64,000 nt of DNA from Roseovarius marisflavi (GTDB lineage Bacteria; Pseudomonadota; Alphaproteobacteria; Rhodobacterales; Rhodobacteraceae): NCBI RefSeq assembly GCF_900142625.1, contig NZ_FRBN01000001.1, positions 372,001 to 436,000 on the forward strand. The letters run 5' to 3'. Shown piece by piece: positions 46,618-55,627 of the stretch. The position numbers were made by a program, and so were the translations under genes. Each line of letters starts with the position of its first letter. Within the stretch, counting starts at the first letter, position 1. A model generated the notes under the pieces. The model was given only the letters and a program-made list of their open reading frames with translations, was not told the origin of the DNA and ran no database searches.

Positions 46618-46944
46618 TCAGTCGTGCTGCGCGGCACAGGTCCGGCACAGCGGCGTTTCGGGCAAAATATCAAGCCGTTCGGGCGCAATCTGCTCGCCAC
46701 AGGCCGTACAGGTGCCGTAATTGCCGTCCCGTATCCGCCCAAGGGCGGCACGAATCCGCGCAATTTCGTCCTGTCCGCTCTGGCCGAGATGCTCCAGCAC
46801 CTCGTCATCCTCGCGCTCGGCCGCCATTTCATCCCAATCCTTGGACTTTGGCGAATCAAGCTCGCTCTCGATGGCGTGCAGACGCTTGTCGAGTTCGCCA
46901 AGACGAGCCATCAGCGCATCGCGATATTTCTGTGTGTTGATCAT
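46618..46944 (-). CDS. DksA/TraR family C4 zinc-finger protein
   Basis: A 108-residue protein with an N-terminal coiled coil (residues ~5-70) and a C-terminal C4 zinc finger (CTACGEQIAPERL then LCRTCA). This is the architecture of DksA-like RNA polymerase secondary-channel proteins, although it is shorter than E. coli DksA. The coiled-coil tip carries DWDEMA where DksA has an Asp pair. A GGAGG site precedes the start. It may modulate transcription in stress or starvation with ppGpp, by family analogy. Confidence 0.88.
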   Translation of the reverse strand: MINTQKYRDALMARLGELDKRLHAIESELDSPKSKDWDEMAAEREDDEVLEHLGQSGQDEIARIRAALGRIRDGNYGTCTACGEQIAPERLDILPETPLCRTCAAQHD

Positions 46945-47063
46945 GACGATCCTCCATGCTGCCCAGAGATTAGGGCAGTGCTGCAGATGGGACTTTGATA
47001 CAGGTCAATCCGAGCAATCGGATGCGGCGCTGATGGCGGCCATGGCCATGCCTGCGCACGCCC

Positions 47064-48134
47064 CTAGCTTTCATATGGAATCAGATCGCCCTCTTCGCCC
47101 ATCTCGCCGTAGGAATCAAAGTCGCTGGCAATGGGTTGCTCCACCGCCTCGGGGATATCCGCCACCTTGCGCACCGTCATTGCCGGCGCGGGTTTGGCCG
47201 GTGGGGTGACCTCTGGCGCGTCTGCGCGCTCTGTCGGCGCAAGATCCGGCAACGGCGCCGCCGCCGATGATACAAGCCGCACCGCCCGCCAGCCGTTCAT
47301 CTGGCCAAGCCGCGCCTCGGCCACCAGATGCCCGGTGGTGCCAAGAACCTGCGCCGTGCCAAGGCATTCGGGCGAGACCGGCACAAGCATGCCCGGCTTG
47401 AACGCCCAGATATCCTTGAGTTGCAGGCTGACGCGCGCAAGCGCCACGTCAAGCACCACCGGCGCGTTGATCGCCACATCCCGGATGCTCGGTTGCGCGC
47501 CCGTCGCGGTGGTCTTCTTGCCGCTCGGCTTTGCGGCTTTCGGCGGCGCCACCGGCAACAATACGCTCAAGCAGCCGGTTTTCGCCCCCGGCCCCAGATC
47601 TGCCGTGATGCGAAACAGGTCGTAGTCCGGCGCCGTCATCGCCAGCGACAGGCTGCGCGTATCCTCGACCATGTCGCCATACTCGAACTTGCGGGGTTGA
47701 TAGCCCTCAACCCCGCCGGCCATCTGTCCGTCAAACCCCGACAGCAGGGCATTGATCAGCGGCGCCACCATCGCCGCATCGGTGCGCGTTGCAGGCCTCG
47801 GCTGTGCCGCGCCCTGACGCACGGCGCCTGTGGTCTGCACCTCGATCAGCCCTGCCAGAAACTGTGGATCAAGCGACAGCGCGCCGCGCGGGCCATTTTC
47901 GCCCTCAAGCAGCAACAAAAGCCCCTCTTCGCCAAGCGCCTTGGCAAGATCGCTCAGCGGCACGCGCAATTGCTCGACCGTGACAACCGTCAGCGCGAGA
48001 TCAAACATCGTGTCGGCGGTACGCGCCAGCGACAGCCGCAGCGCCCTGGCGGGCGACATGAGCCGCGAATCAAACCCACCGCGGGCAGCCTGTGCCTTGC
48101 GATGAATTACTGAGTGTTGATCCTGCGATCCCAT
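47064..48134 (-). CDS. FliM/FliN family flagellar motor C-ring-type protein
   Basis: A 356-residue protein. The first ~250 residues resemble the FliM middle domain (SRLMSPARALRLSLARTADT), and the C-terminal part (ALARVSLQLKDIWAFKPGML to about residue 300) is a FliN/SpoA domain. A proline-rich tail follows. FliM proteins form the C-ring that receives CheY-P and sets rotation direction, but the usual N-terminal CheY-binding motif is not obvious, and no other flagellar gene is near. It may be a divergent paralogue. Confidence 0.78.
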   Translation of the reverse strand: MGSQDQHSVIHRKAQAARGGFDSRLMSPARALRLSLARTADTMFDLALTVVTVEQLRVPLSDLAKALGEEGLLLLLEGENGPRGALSLDPQFLAGLIEVQTTGAVRQGAAQPRPATRTDAAMVAPLINALLSGFDGQMAGGVEGYQPRKFEYGDMVEDTRSLSLAMTAPDYDLFRITADLGPGAKTGCLSVLLPVAPPKAAKPSGKKTTATGAQPSIRDVAINAPVVLDVALARVSLQLKDIWAFKPGMLVPVSPECLGTAQVLGTTGHLVAEARLGQMNGWRAVRLVSSAAAPLPDLAPTERADAPEVTPPAKPAPAMTVRKVADIPEAVEQPIASDFDSYGEMGEEGDLIPYES

Positions 48135-48216
48135 ACCGCCCGCCGCTGCCCACCTCTTATGCTGTCCCGGTCACACTACTGCGGGCTTGGTTACCAATTC
48201 CTTTAGGTTTGGCAGT

Positions 48217-50901
48217 TTATTGCGCGGCCATGCGGCGCGGCAGCGGAAGACTGACCCGAAAGGCCGCGCCCTTCTGACCCGGCAGATAACTGACAGAGCC
48301 GTCAAGCCGGGTCATGATCTCGCGACAGATCGCCAGCCCAAGCCCCGCGCCCCCGGCCTTGGTCTCGCCAATGCGCGAGAATTTCTCGAAAATCACCGCC
48401 TGCTTTTCCGACGGAATCCCCGACCCGTTGTCGGTGAAATCAATCACCAGACGCCCCTCAACCTCATGGGTGCGGATGCTGAGAACCGGCGGATCGCCAT
48501 CGCAATATTTGCGCGCATTGGCGATCAGGTTGATGAAGACCTGCGCCAGCCGGTCAAGATCGGTGGTCAGCTCAAAAGCCTCGGCCGCGCGATCCCGTTC
48601 GACCTTGAGCGTGCCGACCTGCACGCCCGCGGCGCGTTCGGCGCGATCCAGAAGGTCGCTCAGCAATCCGGTTTGCGTATTCAGCACCACCTGGCCGTTT
48701 TCCAGGACGCTCAGATCAAGCAGATCGTCCAAAAGCCGGGTCAGGCGCACCGCCTCGTCATGGATGATCGAGGAATACTTGCTTTTCTCTTCCGCCGTCA
48801 GATCAGAGGTATCGCGCAAAATCTCGGAAAACGCCCGGATCGAGGTCATCGGCGTGCGCAATTCATGGCTGATCTGGCTCAGGAAGCCATCCTTTTGTAC
48901 CGAAATCTGGGTTAGTTTCTCGTTCGCCTGACGCAATTGGCGCGCCGTGCGGGCCAGTTCCTGGGATTGCGCCTCGAGCTGGCTGGAATATTCCATGATC
49001 TGCGCGGTTTCATCGGCCACCGCCATCAGATCCTCGACCGAAACCGCCGCACCGCCGACGATCTGGGAAATCATCGCATGCGCCGTGGCCGCCCCGACCG
49101 AGCCAGAGAGCTCGCGTTCGAGCTCTTGCAGGAAATCGGGCGAAGGTTCGGGCAGATAACCGGCCAGGCCCTGACGGCGCGCGGCCGTGGCAAACAGCGC
49201 CTGCGCCTCAGTCGCGCCCATGATCCGTTGCGACATGATCAAAAGGTCTTCGCTCTGCGCCATGCCCCCGGACCAGCCGCCAGTGGTCGAGGAATGATCA
49301 AACACATTAACGAATTGCGCGCCCTGCAAGCGCTCGATCGGCTGTGGGAAACTCAGCAATGAGCCAAGGACAAAGGCCCCGGTGTTCAGCAGCATCGACC
49401 ACATGATCGCATGCACCAGCGGGTCCATGTCCTGCGCCCCGAAAAGCGCCTGTGGGCGAAGCCAGCTCAGCCCGAAAAGCCCGTGATCCAGAACCGTCTG
49501 CGGCATGATCATCGAGGGACCGAAACTTGGCAGGAACAGGCAGTATTGCCAGAGCACAAAGCCAACCCCAAGCCCGGCCAAGGCCCCGGTGCGCGTTGCC
49601 CCGCGCCAGAACAAGCCGCCCATGAGGGCCGGCAGAAACTGGGCGACGCCCGCGAAAGAAATCAATCCGATGGCCGCAAGCGCCGCGCCGCCGCCGGTCA
49701 CCCGGAAATAGAGGTATCCCAGGAACACCACGCCCGCGATGCTCAGGCGGCGCGCCAAAAGCGCGACCTGGCGCACATCGCCCGAAATCATCGCCGAACC
49801 ACCGGTAAAATGAAGCCAGATCGGCATCACCATGTGGTTTGACACCATCGTCGACAAGGCAATCGCCGCCACGATGACCATCGAGGTCGCCGAGGAAAAC
49901 CCGCCCAGAAACGACAGGATCGCAAGCCCGTCCTGCCCCGCCATGAGCGGCAGCGTCAGCACGAACAAATCCGGGTTGGCGCCGATTGGCATGATATCCA
50001 GTCCGACCGCCGCAATCGGCACCACGAACAGGCTCATCAGCATGAGATAGGCCGGAAACGCCCAGGCCGCAGTGCGCAGGTGGTCCTCGTCCTCGTTCTC
50101 GACCACCATCACCTGAAACATCCGCGGCAGACACAGGAACGCCGCCGCCGACAGCATGGTCAACCCGATCCAGCGGCTTCCGGGCACCTCGAAGCGGGCA
50201 ATCTCTGAGGCGTCGATGCGCGCAAGTGTCTCTGACACCCCGCCCGACAGCCCCCAGACCACGAAAATACCCACCGCCAAAAGCGCGCAAAGCTTGACCA
50301 CCGCCTCGACCGCGATGGCCATGACCACGCCGTGATGGCGTTCGTTGGCATCAAGGTTGCGCGTGCCGAAGAGGATCGTGAAAAGCGTAAGGCCCATGGC
50401 CACCCAAAGCGCGGTCGATTGCATGTCCGGCAGGGCCGCACCGGCCTGTTCGGTTTCGGAAAAGGCCGCGAACGACAGGGTCACCGACTGCAATTGCAGC
50501 GCGATATAGGGCGTGACGCCGATCACCGCGAGAATGGTCACGAACACCGCCAAAAGGTTCGACTTGCCATAGCGCGACGAAATCAGGTCGGCGATCGAGG
50601 TGATCCGCTGGCTGCGCCCGACCCGCACCATCTTGCGCAGGGTCCACCACCAGCCGATCATCACAAGCGTCGGCCCGAGATAGATCGTCACATATTCAAG
50701 GCCCGAGCGCGCGGCAAAGCCAACCGCGCCGTAAAATGTCCAGGCGGTGCAATAGATCGACAGCGACAGCGTATAGACATAGGGCGAGCGCAACCACTTG
50801 CCGCGCCCGTGGCGCGCCGCACGATCCGCACCAAAGGCAACGGCGAAGAGAAACGCCACGTAAACCAGACAGACCAGGGCAAGCACGTTCAGGATCGCCA
50901 T
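48217..50901 (-). CDS. SSF-domain sensor histidine kinase (CrbS-like)
   Basis: An 894-residue fusion. The N-terminal ~490 residues are a sodium:solute symporter fold with about 13 helices. A linker leads to a histidine kinase with the H-box His679 (SQISHELRTP), N-box (INLIANARKY), G1 (DNGSGIP) and G2 (GAGLGLAI). This arrangement matches CrbS of the CrbS/R system that controls acetyl-CoA synthetase in Vibrio and Pseudomonas; CbrA has a similar plan. An acs gene lies about 7.5 kb away on the other strand. It is last of a minus-strand operon with a small membrane protein and a response regulator. Confidence 0.9.
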   Translation of the reverse strand: MAILNVLALVCLVYVAFLFAVAFGADRAARHGRGKWLRSPYVYTLSLSIYCTAWTFYGAVGFAARSGLEYVTIYLGPTLVMIGWWWTLRKMVRVGRSQRITSIADLISSRYGKSNLLAVFVTILAVIGVTPYIALQLQSVTLSFAAFSETEQAGAALPDMQSTALWVAMGLTLFTILFGTRNLDANERHHGVVMAIAVEAVVKLCALLAVGIFVVWGLSGGVSETLARIDASEIARFEVPGSRWIGLTMLSAAAFLCLPRMFQVMVVENEDEDHLRTAAWAFPAYLMLMSLFVVPIAAVGLDIMPIGANPDLFVLTLPLMAGQDGLAILSFLGGFSSATSMVIVAAIALSTMVSNHMVMPIWLHFTGGSAMISGDVRQVALLARRLSIAGVVFLGYLYFRVTGGGAALAAIGLISFAGVAQFLPALMGGLFWRGATRTGALAGLGVGFVLWQYCLFLPSFGPSMIMPQTVLDHGLFGLSWLRPQALFGAQDMDPLVHAIMWSMLLNTGAFVLGSLLSFPQPIERLQGAQFVNVFDHSSTTGGWSGGMAQSEDLLIMSQRIMGATEAQALFATAARRQGLAGYLPEPSPDFLQELERELSGSVGAATAHAMISQIVGGAAVSVEDLMAVADETAQIMEYSSQLEAQSQELARTARQLRQANEKLTQISVQKDGFLSQISHELRTPMTSIRAFSEILRDTSDLTAEEKSKYSSIIHDEAVRLTRLLDDLLDLSVLENGQVVLNTQTGLLSDLLDRAERAAGVQVGTLKVERDRAAEAFELTTDLDRLAQVFINLIANARKYCDGDPPVLSIRTHEVEGRLVIDFTDNGSGIPSEKQAVIFEKFSRIGETKAGGAGLGLAICREIMTRLDGSVSYLPGQKGAAFRVSLPLPRRMAAQ

Positions 50902-50904
50902 GGC

Positions 50905-51180
50905 CTAGCTCCCTGCCCCGCGCGGCGGTTCCTTGTTCTCAGCGGCGCGCAGATGGCGCGAGATGATCCCGGCAATCGTCGCCAGGATCATCCAGAGGCC
51001 AAAGATATAGAACATCGCCATGGTGGTGCGGGTGCTGCCCGATGCGCCCTCGCCCTGCCACAACAGCGGGATACAGATCAAAACCGTGCCGACAATCGGC
51101 AAAAGCCGAGCCGCGTCGGCCAGACGGCGGCGCCGATAGGTGCGCCGCGCCAGAAAGACCGGGCCGCGCTCGGGGCTCAT
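50905..51180 (-). CDS. Small membrane protein in two-component operon
   Basis: A 91-residue protein with a basic N-terminal stretch (RRTYRRRRLADAARLL), then two hydrophobic helices (about 27-43 and 54-73) and a short polar tail. It overlaps the response regulator gene by four bases (51177-51180) and ends three bases before the kinase start. The conserved-looking coupling suggests that it works with the kinase, but the family is not recognised. Confidence 0.7.
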   Translation of the reverse strand: MSPERGPVFLARRTYRRRRLADAARLLPIVGTVLICIPLLWQGEGASGSTRTTMAMFYIFGLWMILATIAGIISRHLRAAENKEPPRGAGS

Positions 51181-51545
51181 GGGGTTACAAGCGCGCGCAC
51201 CGCCGCCAGAACATCGGCATTGGAAAACGGCTTGGTCATATATTGGCTGACACCGGCGCGTTCGGCCATCTCGCGATCCTTGCTCTGGCCCCGCGCGGTC
51301 AGCATCAGGACCGGTGTATTGCCAAGCGCCGCGTCGCCGCGAATTTCCGTCAGGATGTCAAAGCCGCTCTTGCCCGGCAGCATCGCATCCAGGATGATCA
51401 GGTCGGGCGCGCGCAGGCGCACCACCTCCATCGCGTCATGGCCATTGGAATGGGTTTTCACCTCCCAACCGTCGCGCGACAGGATAAAGCTGACCGCCTC
51501 GATAATATTCGGCTCATCCTCGATCAGCAGAACCTTTTTTCCCAT
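51177..51545 (-). CDS. Single-domain response regulator
   Basis: A 122-residue CheY-like receiver. The acidic pair is in LLIEDEPN, the phosphoacceptor Asp53 in IILDAMLPG, the conserved Thr in MLTARG and the Lys in MTKPF. It has no DNA-binding output domain, unlike CrbR of Vibrio. It would therefore act by protein contact or pass phosphate onward. The gene is coupled to the small membrane protein and SSF kinase genes. Confidence 0.92.
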   Translation of the reverse strand: MGKKVLLIEDEPNIIEAVSFILSRDGWEVKTHSNGHDAMEVVRLRAPDLIILDAMLPGKSGFDILTEIRGDAALGNTPVLMLTARGQSKDREMAERAGVSQYMTKPFSNADVLAAVRALVTP

Positions 51546-51616
51546 GCAACCGGCCTCCCCTCCGATGTCATAACGGCAGAACCGTCACGCAACTATCCCC
51601 AAACTTACCCAGCCTG

Positions 51617-52930
51617 TCAAAAACCGTCTGAAATGATTGACGGTTCCCGTCTCGCCGCGCAACTGGCCAGCGAACATATCCGACAATTCACCCCCACCTC
51701 GCGCAGGGGCGCTGTGGCTGCCTCGGGCCGGTCGGGCAGCAAAAGCATATGCGCCTGCATCAGGGCGGGGCGATCAAAACTCGGGGCGGTCACCGGGGCC
51801 GATACGGCAAGCGCCTCGACGGTATCGGTGCCGCGCCCAACCTGTTTAAGCCGCATCCGAAGCGGGCTCTGGGGCTGTGCCAGCACCTGAAACAGTGGCC
51901 AGAGCGTACAGGCCCCGGCAATCCGCGGCATGGCAAAGCCTTCGAGCGGCTTGCGAAACACGAGCGAGCCCGAGGCGTCACAGATCACCAGCCCGACCGG
52001 GCCGACCGCGTCTTCGGGCAAAGCCGCCAGCCGCCGGAACAGCGTGGCCAGATCAACACCGCTTGCCTCTGCCAGGCGATCGGGATGCAGGCCGACGCTT
52101 TTGATCCAGCCAAGCAGCGGCTCAAGCGGCAGGCTGCGGGCATCGGCCAGATACCGCAGCATGACATCGCGCGCGAGGCTTTGCGCCGGGCTCGACAGCT
52201 CCGCCCCCTCACCTTCTATCAGGCGCGTAACATCGCGTGGCCCGGCCATGTCGCGCTCAAGCTCCGGCAGGTGAAACCCGCGCGCCGCCAGAAAGGCGTG
52301 CATTTCATCCTGTGGCGATTTAAGTTCGGCATCGGTATTCGGAGCACCCTCAAGATAGCGCACCAGCGATTGTGCGCCCTCGGTCAGGCGGCTGCTGTCT
52401 TCGTTGATATTGCGGTGAAAGCGGTTTTGCCATTCAGGCTCCAGCGCTTCGGTCTCGACCAGAATGGACGAGGTCGACCGGATCGCCGTCACCGCCGAAA
52501 TCACCTCGTGCAGGGAATCCGCAAGATAGGGGTCATGCGCCAGCCGGTCGGTCAGGGTCTCGATAGTCCGCTCAAGCGACTCGTTGCGCCGATAGAGGTC
52601 GGCCAGCAGCTTTGCCCAGCCCGGAAACCGCCCCGCGAATTCTTCGATCCGGCTGACTTCGGCGCCGATATCATCCTGCTCGCCCGCCGCTTCGCGCAGG
52701 CCCGCAATCAAGGTCGCCTCGGCGCCTTCGGACAAAAGCGCAGGCTCGACATTGAGAACTTCGGCCAGCTTGAGCAGGGTTTTGCCACCGATTCTGCGCC
52801 TGTTGTGTTCAATCAGATTAAGGTAAGACGGCGATATGCCCGCCTGACGCGCGAGATCAGATTGACGTATACCACCGAGTACCCGCCGCTCCCTGATCCG
52901 GGTCCCGATCATCAGCCGTTCCGGCATCAA
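51617..52930 (-). CDS. XRE-family short-chain fatty acyl-type transcriptional regulator (ScfR)
   Basis: A 437-residue regulator. An N-terminal HTH_3 domain (residues ~10-65: RRVLGGIRQSDLARQAGISP) is followed by a long helical region and a ScfR-type (DUF2083) C terminus ending in the cysteine motif CRICSLASC (Cys416, 419, 424). The family includes RamB of Corynebacterium and PccR of Rhodobacter sphaeroides, which control acetate/propionate assimilation by sensing acyl-CoAs. It is upstream of the response-regulator gene and divergent from an ABC transporter operon with acs, a fitting context. Confidence 0.87.
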   Translation of the reverse strand: MMPERLMIGTRIRERRVLGGIRQSDLARQAGISPSYLNLIEHNRRRIGGKTLLKLAEVLNVEPALLSEGAEATLIAGLREAAGEQDDIGAEVSRIEEFAGRFPGWAKLLADLYRRNESLERTIETLTDRLAHDPYLADSLHEVISAVTAIRSTSSILVETEALEPEWQNRFHRNINEDSSRLTEGAQSLVRYLEGAPNTDAELKSPQDEMHAFLAARGFHLPELERDMAGPRDVTRLIEGEGAELSSPAQSLARDVMLRYLADARSLPLEPLLGWIKSVGLHPDRLAEASGVDLATLFRRLAALPEDAVGPVGLVICDASGSLVFRKPLEGFAMPRIAGACTLWPLFQVLAQPQSPLRMRLKQVGRGTDTVEALAVSAPVTAPSFDRPALMQAHMLLLPDRPEAATAPLREVGVNCRICSLASCAARREPSIISDGF

Positions 52931-53003
52931 AATTTCCCTGCGTTTAAAACGACTTCATGCCGCACTTGAAATTTTATTTACAACATCCCCGTCGATAATG
53001 TCT

Positions 53004-53021
53004 ATTAATTTACAAATTAAT
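53004..53021. promoter_or_regulatory. AT-rich palindrome with TTTACAAA core, candidate ScfR operator
   Basis: ATTAATTT-AC-AAATTAAT is a perfect inverted repeat containing TTTACAAA (53009-53016), one base from the TTTGCAAA element described for PccR-type regulators. It lies in the divergent region between the XRE regulator and the transporter operon; TTTACAAC occurs at 52977-52984. Binding by the adjacent regulator is inferred. Confidence 0.4.
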
Positions 53022-53145
53022 TATTCTGCCAAAAGCAGTTGTTGCGTAATTTTCTTACAACGCCTCATACTAAAGCAGCACAGCTGTGCAATTTGGGGAG
53101 GCGCAAGAGGAGGCCCTTCCCGAGAATTATCAATGGGAGGAATCT

Positions 53146-54492
53146 ATGTCCAACTCGAACCTGACTCGTCGGGGCCTGATGAAAACCAGCGCCATTGCTG
53201 GTGCCGGCCTTGCCCTGCCGACGATCTTTACGGCGTCCAGCGCCTCGGCTTTCACCAACGAACCGACCGGCGGCACCGTGACCCTCGGCTTCAACGTTCC
53301 CCAGTCCGGCCCCTATGCCGACGAGGGCGCCGACGAACTGCGCGCCTATCAGCTTGCTGTCGAGCACCTGAACGGTGGCGGCGACGGCGGCATGATGAAC
53401 ACCTTCAGCTCCAAAGTCCTGCAAGGCGGCGGCATCCTGGGCAAGAAGGTCGAATTCGTCACCGGCGACACCCAGACAAAATCGGACGCAGCCCGCGCAT
53501 CGGCCAAGTCGATGATCGAAAAAGACGGCGCGATCATGATCACCGGCGGTTCGTCCTCGGGCGTGGCCGTGGCTGTTCAGGGCCTGTGCCAAGAGGCAGG
53601 CGTGATCTTCATGGCGGGTCTGACCCACTCGAACGACACCACCGGCAAAGACAAAAAAGCCAACGGTTTCCGTCACTTCTTCAACGCCTATATGTCCGCC
53701 GCTGCTCTGGCGCCGGTTCTTCAGAAGCTTTACGGTTCGGACCGCAAGGCCTATCACCTGACCGCCGACTACACCTGGGGCTGGACGCAGGAAGAATCGA
53801 TCGCGGCCGCAACCGAGGCCATGGGTTGGGAAACTGTCAACAAAGTGCGCACACCGCTCGCCGCGACAGACTTCTCGTCCTATATCGCTCCGGTTCTGAA
53901 CTCGGGCGCCGACGTTCTGGTTCTGAACCACTACGGCGGAAACATGGTGAACTCGCTGACCAACGCGGTTCAGTTCGGCCTGCGTGAAAAGCAAGTCAAC
54001 GGCAAGAACTTCGAAATCGTTGTTCCGCTCTACTCGCGCCTGATGGCCCGTGGTGCCGGCGAAAACGTGAAAGGTATTCACGGTTCGACCAACTGGCACT
54101 GGTCGCTGCAGGATGACGCCTCGAAAGCGTTCGTCAAATCCTTCGGTGAAAAATACGGCTTCCCGCCGAGCCAGGCCGCGCATACCGTCTATTGCCAGAC
54201 CCTGCTTTATGCAGATGCCGTCATGCGCGCCGGTAGCTTCAACCCCTGCGCCGTTGTCGAAGCCCTTGAAGGCTTTGAGTTCGACGGTCTGGGCAACGGC
54301 AAGACGCTTTATCGCGCAGACGATCACCAGTGCTTCAAAGACGTTCTGGTTGTGCGCGGGAAAGAAAACCCGACCAGCGAATTCGACCTTCTCGAAGTTG
54401 TCGAAGTGACACCGGCGGCACAGGTGACCTACCCTGCCGATCACCCGATGTTCGCAGGCGGCGCACTGGGCAACTGTAACCCCGGCGCGTAA
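53146..54492 (+). CDS. ABC transporter substrate-binding protein, Tat signal
   Basis: A 448-residue periplasmic binding protein of the branched-chain amino acid/urea type. The N terminus SNLTRRGLMKTSAIAGAGLA carries a twin-arginine motif, so the protein is probably exported folded by Tat. The mature protein has QSGPYADEGADELRAYQLAVE, DTQTKSDAARASAKSMI and ITGGSSSGVAVAVQ, typical of the family. ATG 53146 has a GGGAGG site. It is followed by two permease and two ATPase genes and by acs, which suggests a small carboxylate or short-chain acid as a possible ligand, but amino acids or urea-like compounds cannot be excluded. Confidence 0.88.
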   Translation: MSNSNLTRRGLMKTSAIAGAGLALPTIFTASSASAFTNEPTGGTVTLGFNVPQSGPYADEGADELRAYQLAVEHLNGGGDGGMMNTFSSKVLQGGGILGKKVEFVTGDTQTKSDAARASAKSMIEKDGAIMITGGSSSGVAVAVQGLCQEAGVIFMAGLTHSNDTTGKDKKANGFRHFFNAYMSAAALAPVLQKLYGSDRKAYHLTADYTWGWTQEESIAAATEAMGWETVNKVRTPLAATDFSSYIAPVLNSGADVLVLNHYGGNMVNSLTNAVQFGLREKQVNGKNFEIVVPLYSRLMARGAGENVKGIHGSTNWHWSLQDDASKAFVKSFGEKYGFPPSQAAHTVYCQTLLYADAVMRAGSFNPCAVVEALEGFEFDGLGNGKTLYRADDHQCFKDVLVVRGKENPTSEFDLLEVVEVTPAAQVTYPADHPMFAGGALGNCNPGA

Positions 54493-54506
54493 TCTGTCAG
54501 ATCATT

Positions 54507-54535
54507 CCGGTCGCGCGCACACCGCGCGCGGCCGG
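54507..54535 (+). other. Intercistronic GC-rich stem-loop
   Basis: CCGG-T-CGCGCG, a five-base loop, CGCGCG and later GCCGG form a strong hairpin without a T run between the binding-protein gene and the first permease. Such structures often protect the upstream mRNA and raise expression of the binding protein relative to the membrane genes. Confidence 0.6.
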
Positions 54536-54592
54536 TTCTGACCGCAAAGACTCGGACAGACCACCATCGCCTCTAACCCATGGGTGGGAACA

Positions 54593-55624
54593 ATGGACGC
54601 AATCATTCTCCAAATTCTAAACGGGCTCGACAAGGGCTCGGCTTATGCGCTTATCGCGCTTGGCCTGACACTGATCTTCGGCACGCTCGGGGTTGTGAAC
54701 TTCGCGCATGGCGCGCTTTTCATGATCGGTGCTTTCTGCGCGGTCACCCTCCAGCGCATCCTGAACATCAGCTTCGAGACAATCGACCCGACCAGGACCG
54801 ACTTCCTTGGCAACCCGATGAAGGTCAAGACGACCTATGTCGAGACATGGTTCGGACCAGAGGTGGGCGCGTCGATTATCGACTGGGCCGTGCCACTTGC
54901 GATCCTGTTCTCGATCCCGATCATGATCGGAATCGGTTTCATCATGGAACGTGGCCTGATCAAGCATTTCTACAAGCGCCCGCATGCCGACCAGATCCTT
55001 GTGACCTTTGGTCTGGCCATCGTGCTTCAGGAAATCATCAAATATTTCTACGGCGCCAACCCGATCCCCACCGGCGCGCCGGATGTGTTCAAGGGCAGCT
55101 TTGATTTCGGGGTGATGCTTGGCTTTGACGCCAACGCGATCATCTACCCGTACTGGCGCCTTGTGTATTTCGCCTTTGCCGCCATCATCGTCGGTGCCGT
55201 CTTTGCCTTTTTGCAGTTCACCACCTTCGGGATGGTTGTGCGTGCAGGCATGGCGGATCGCGAAACCGTGGGCCTTCTGGGCATCAATATCGACAAGCGC
55301 TTTACCATCATGTTCGGCATCGCCGCGGCGGTGGCCGGCCTCGCCGGGGTCATGTATGCGCCGATCAATTCGCCCAATTATCACATGGGAATGGATTTTC
55401 TGGTGCTGAGCTTCGTGGTCGTGGTTGTCGGTGGCATGGGCTCGCTTCCGGGCGCTGTGCTGGCCGGCTTCCTGCTCGGCATTCTCGAAAGCTTTGCCTC
55501 GATGAACGAGATCAAGTCGATCCTTCCCGGTATCGACCAGATCATCATCTACCTGGTGGCTATTATCATTCTGCTCACACGTCCGCGTGGCCTGATGGGT
55601 CGCAAGGGCGTGATGGAGGACTAA
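54593..55624 (+). CDS. Branched-chain-type ABC transporter permease (LivH-like)
   Basis: A 343-residue membrane protein with about eight helices. It contains NGLDKGSAYALIALGLTLIF, VNFAHGALFMIGAF and GMADRETVGLLGINI, characteristic of LivH/BPD_transp_2 permeases. ATG 54593 was preferred over a GTG three codons earlier. A ~60-residue polar insert after helix 2 (IDPTRTDFLGNPMKVK) is longer than in LivH, more as in urea-type transporters. It pairs with the next permease. Confidence 0.9.
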   Translation: MDAIILQILNGLDKGSAYALIALGLTLIFGTLGVVNFAHGALFMIGAFCAVTLQRILNISFETIDPTRTDFLGNPMKVKTTYVETWFGPEVGASIIDWAVPLAILFSIPIMIGIGFIMERGLIKHFYKRPHADQILVTFGLAIVLQEIIKYFYGANPIPTGAPDVFKGSFDFGVMLGFDANAIIYPYWRLVYFAFAAIIVGAVFAFLQFTTFGMVVRAGMADRETVGLLGINIDKRFTIMFGIAAAVAGLAGVMYAPINSPNYHMGMDFLVLSFVVVVVGGMGSLPGAVLAGFLLGILESFASMNEIKSILPGIDQIIIYLVAIIILLTRPRGLMGRKGVMED

Positions 55625-55627
55625 TCC

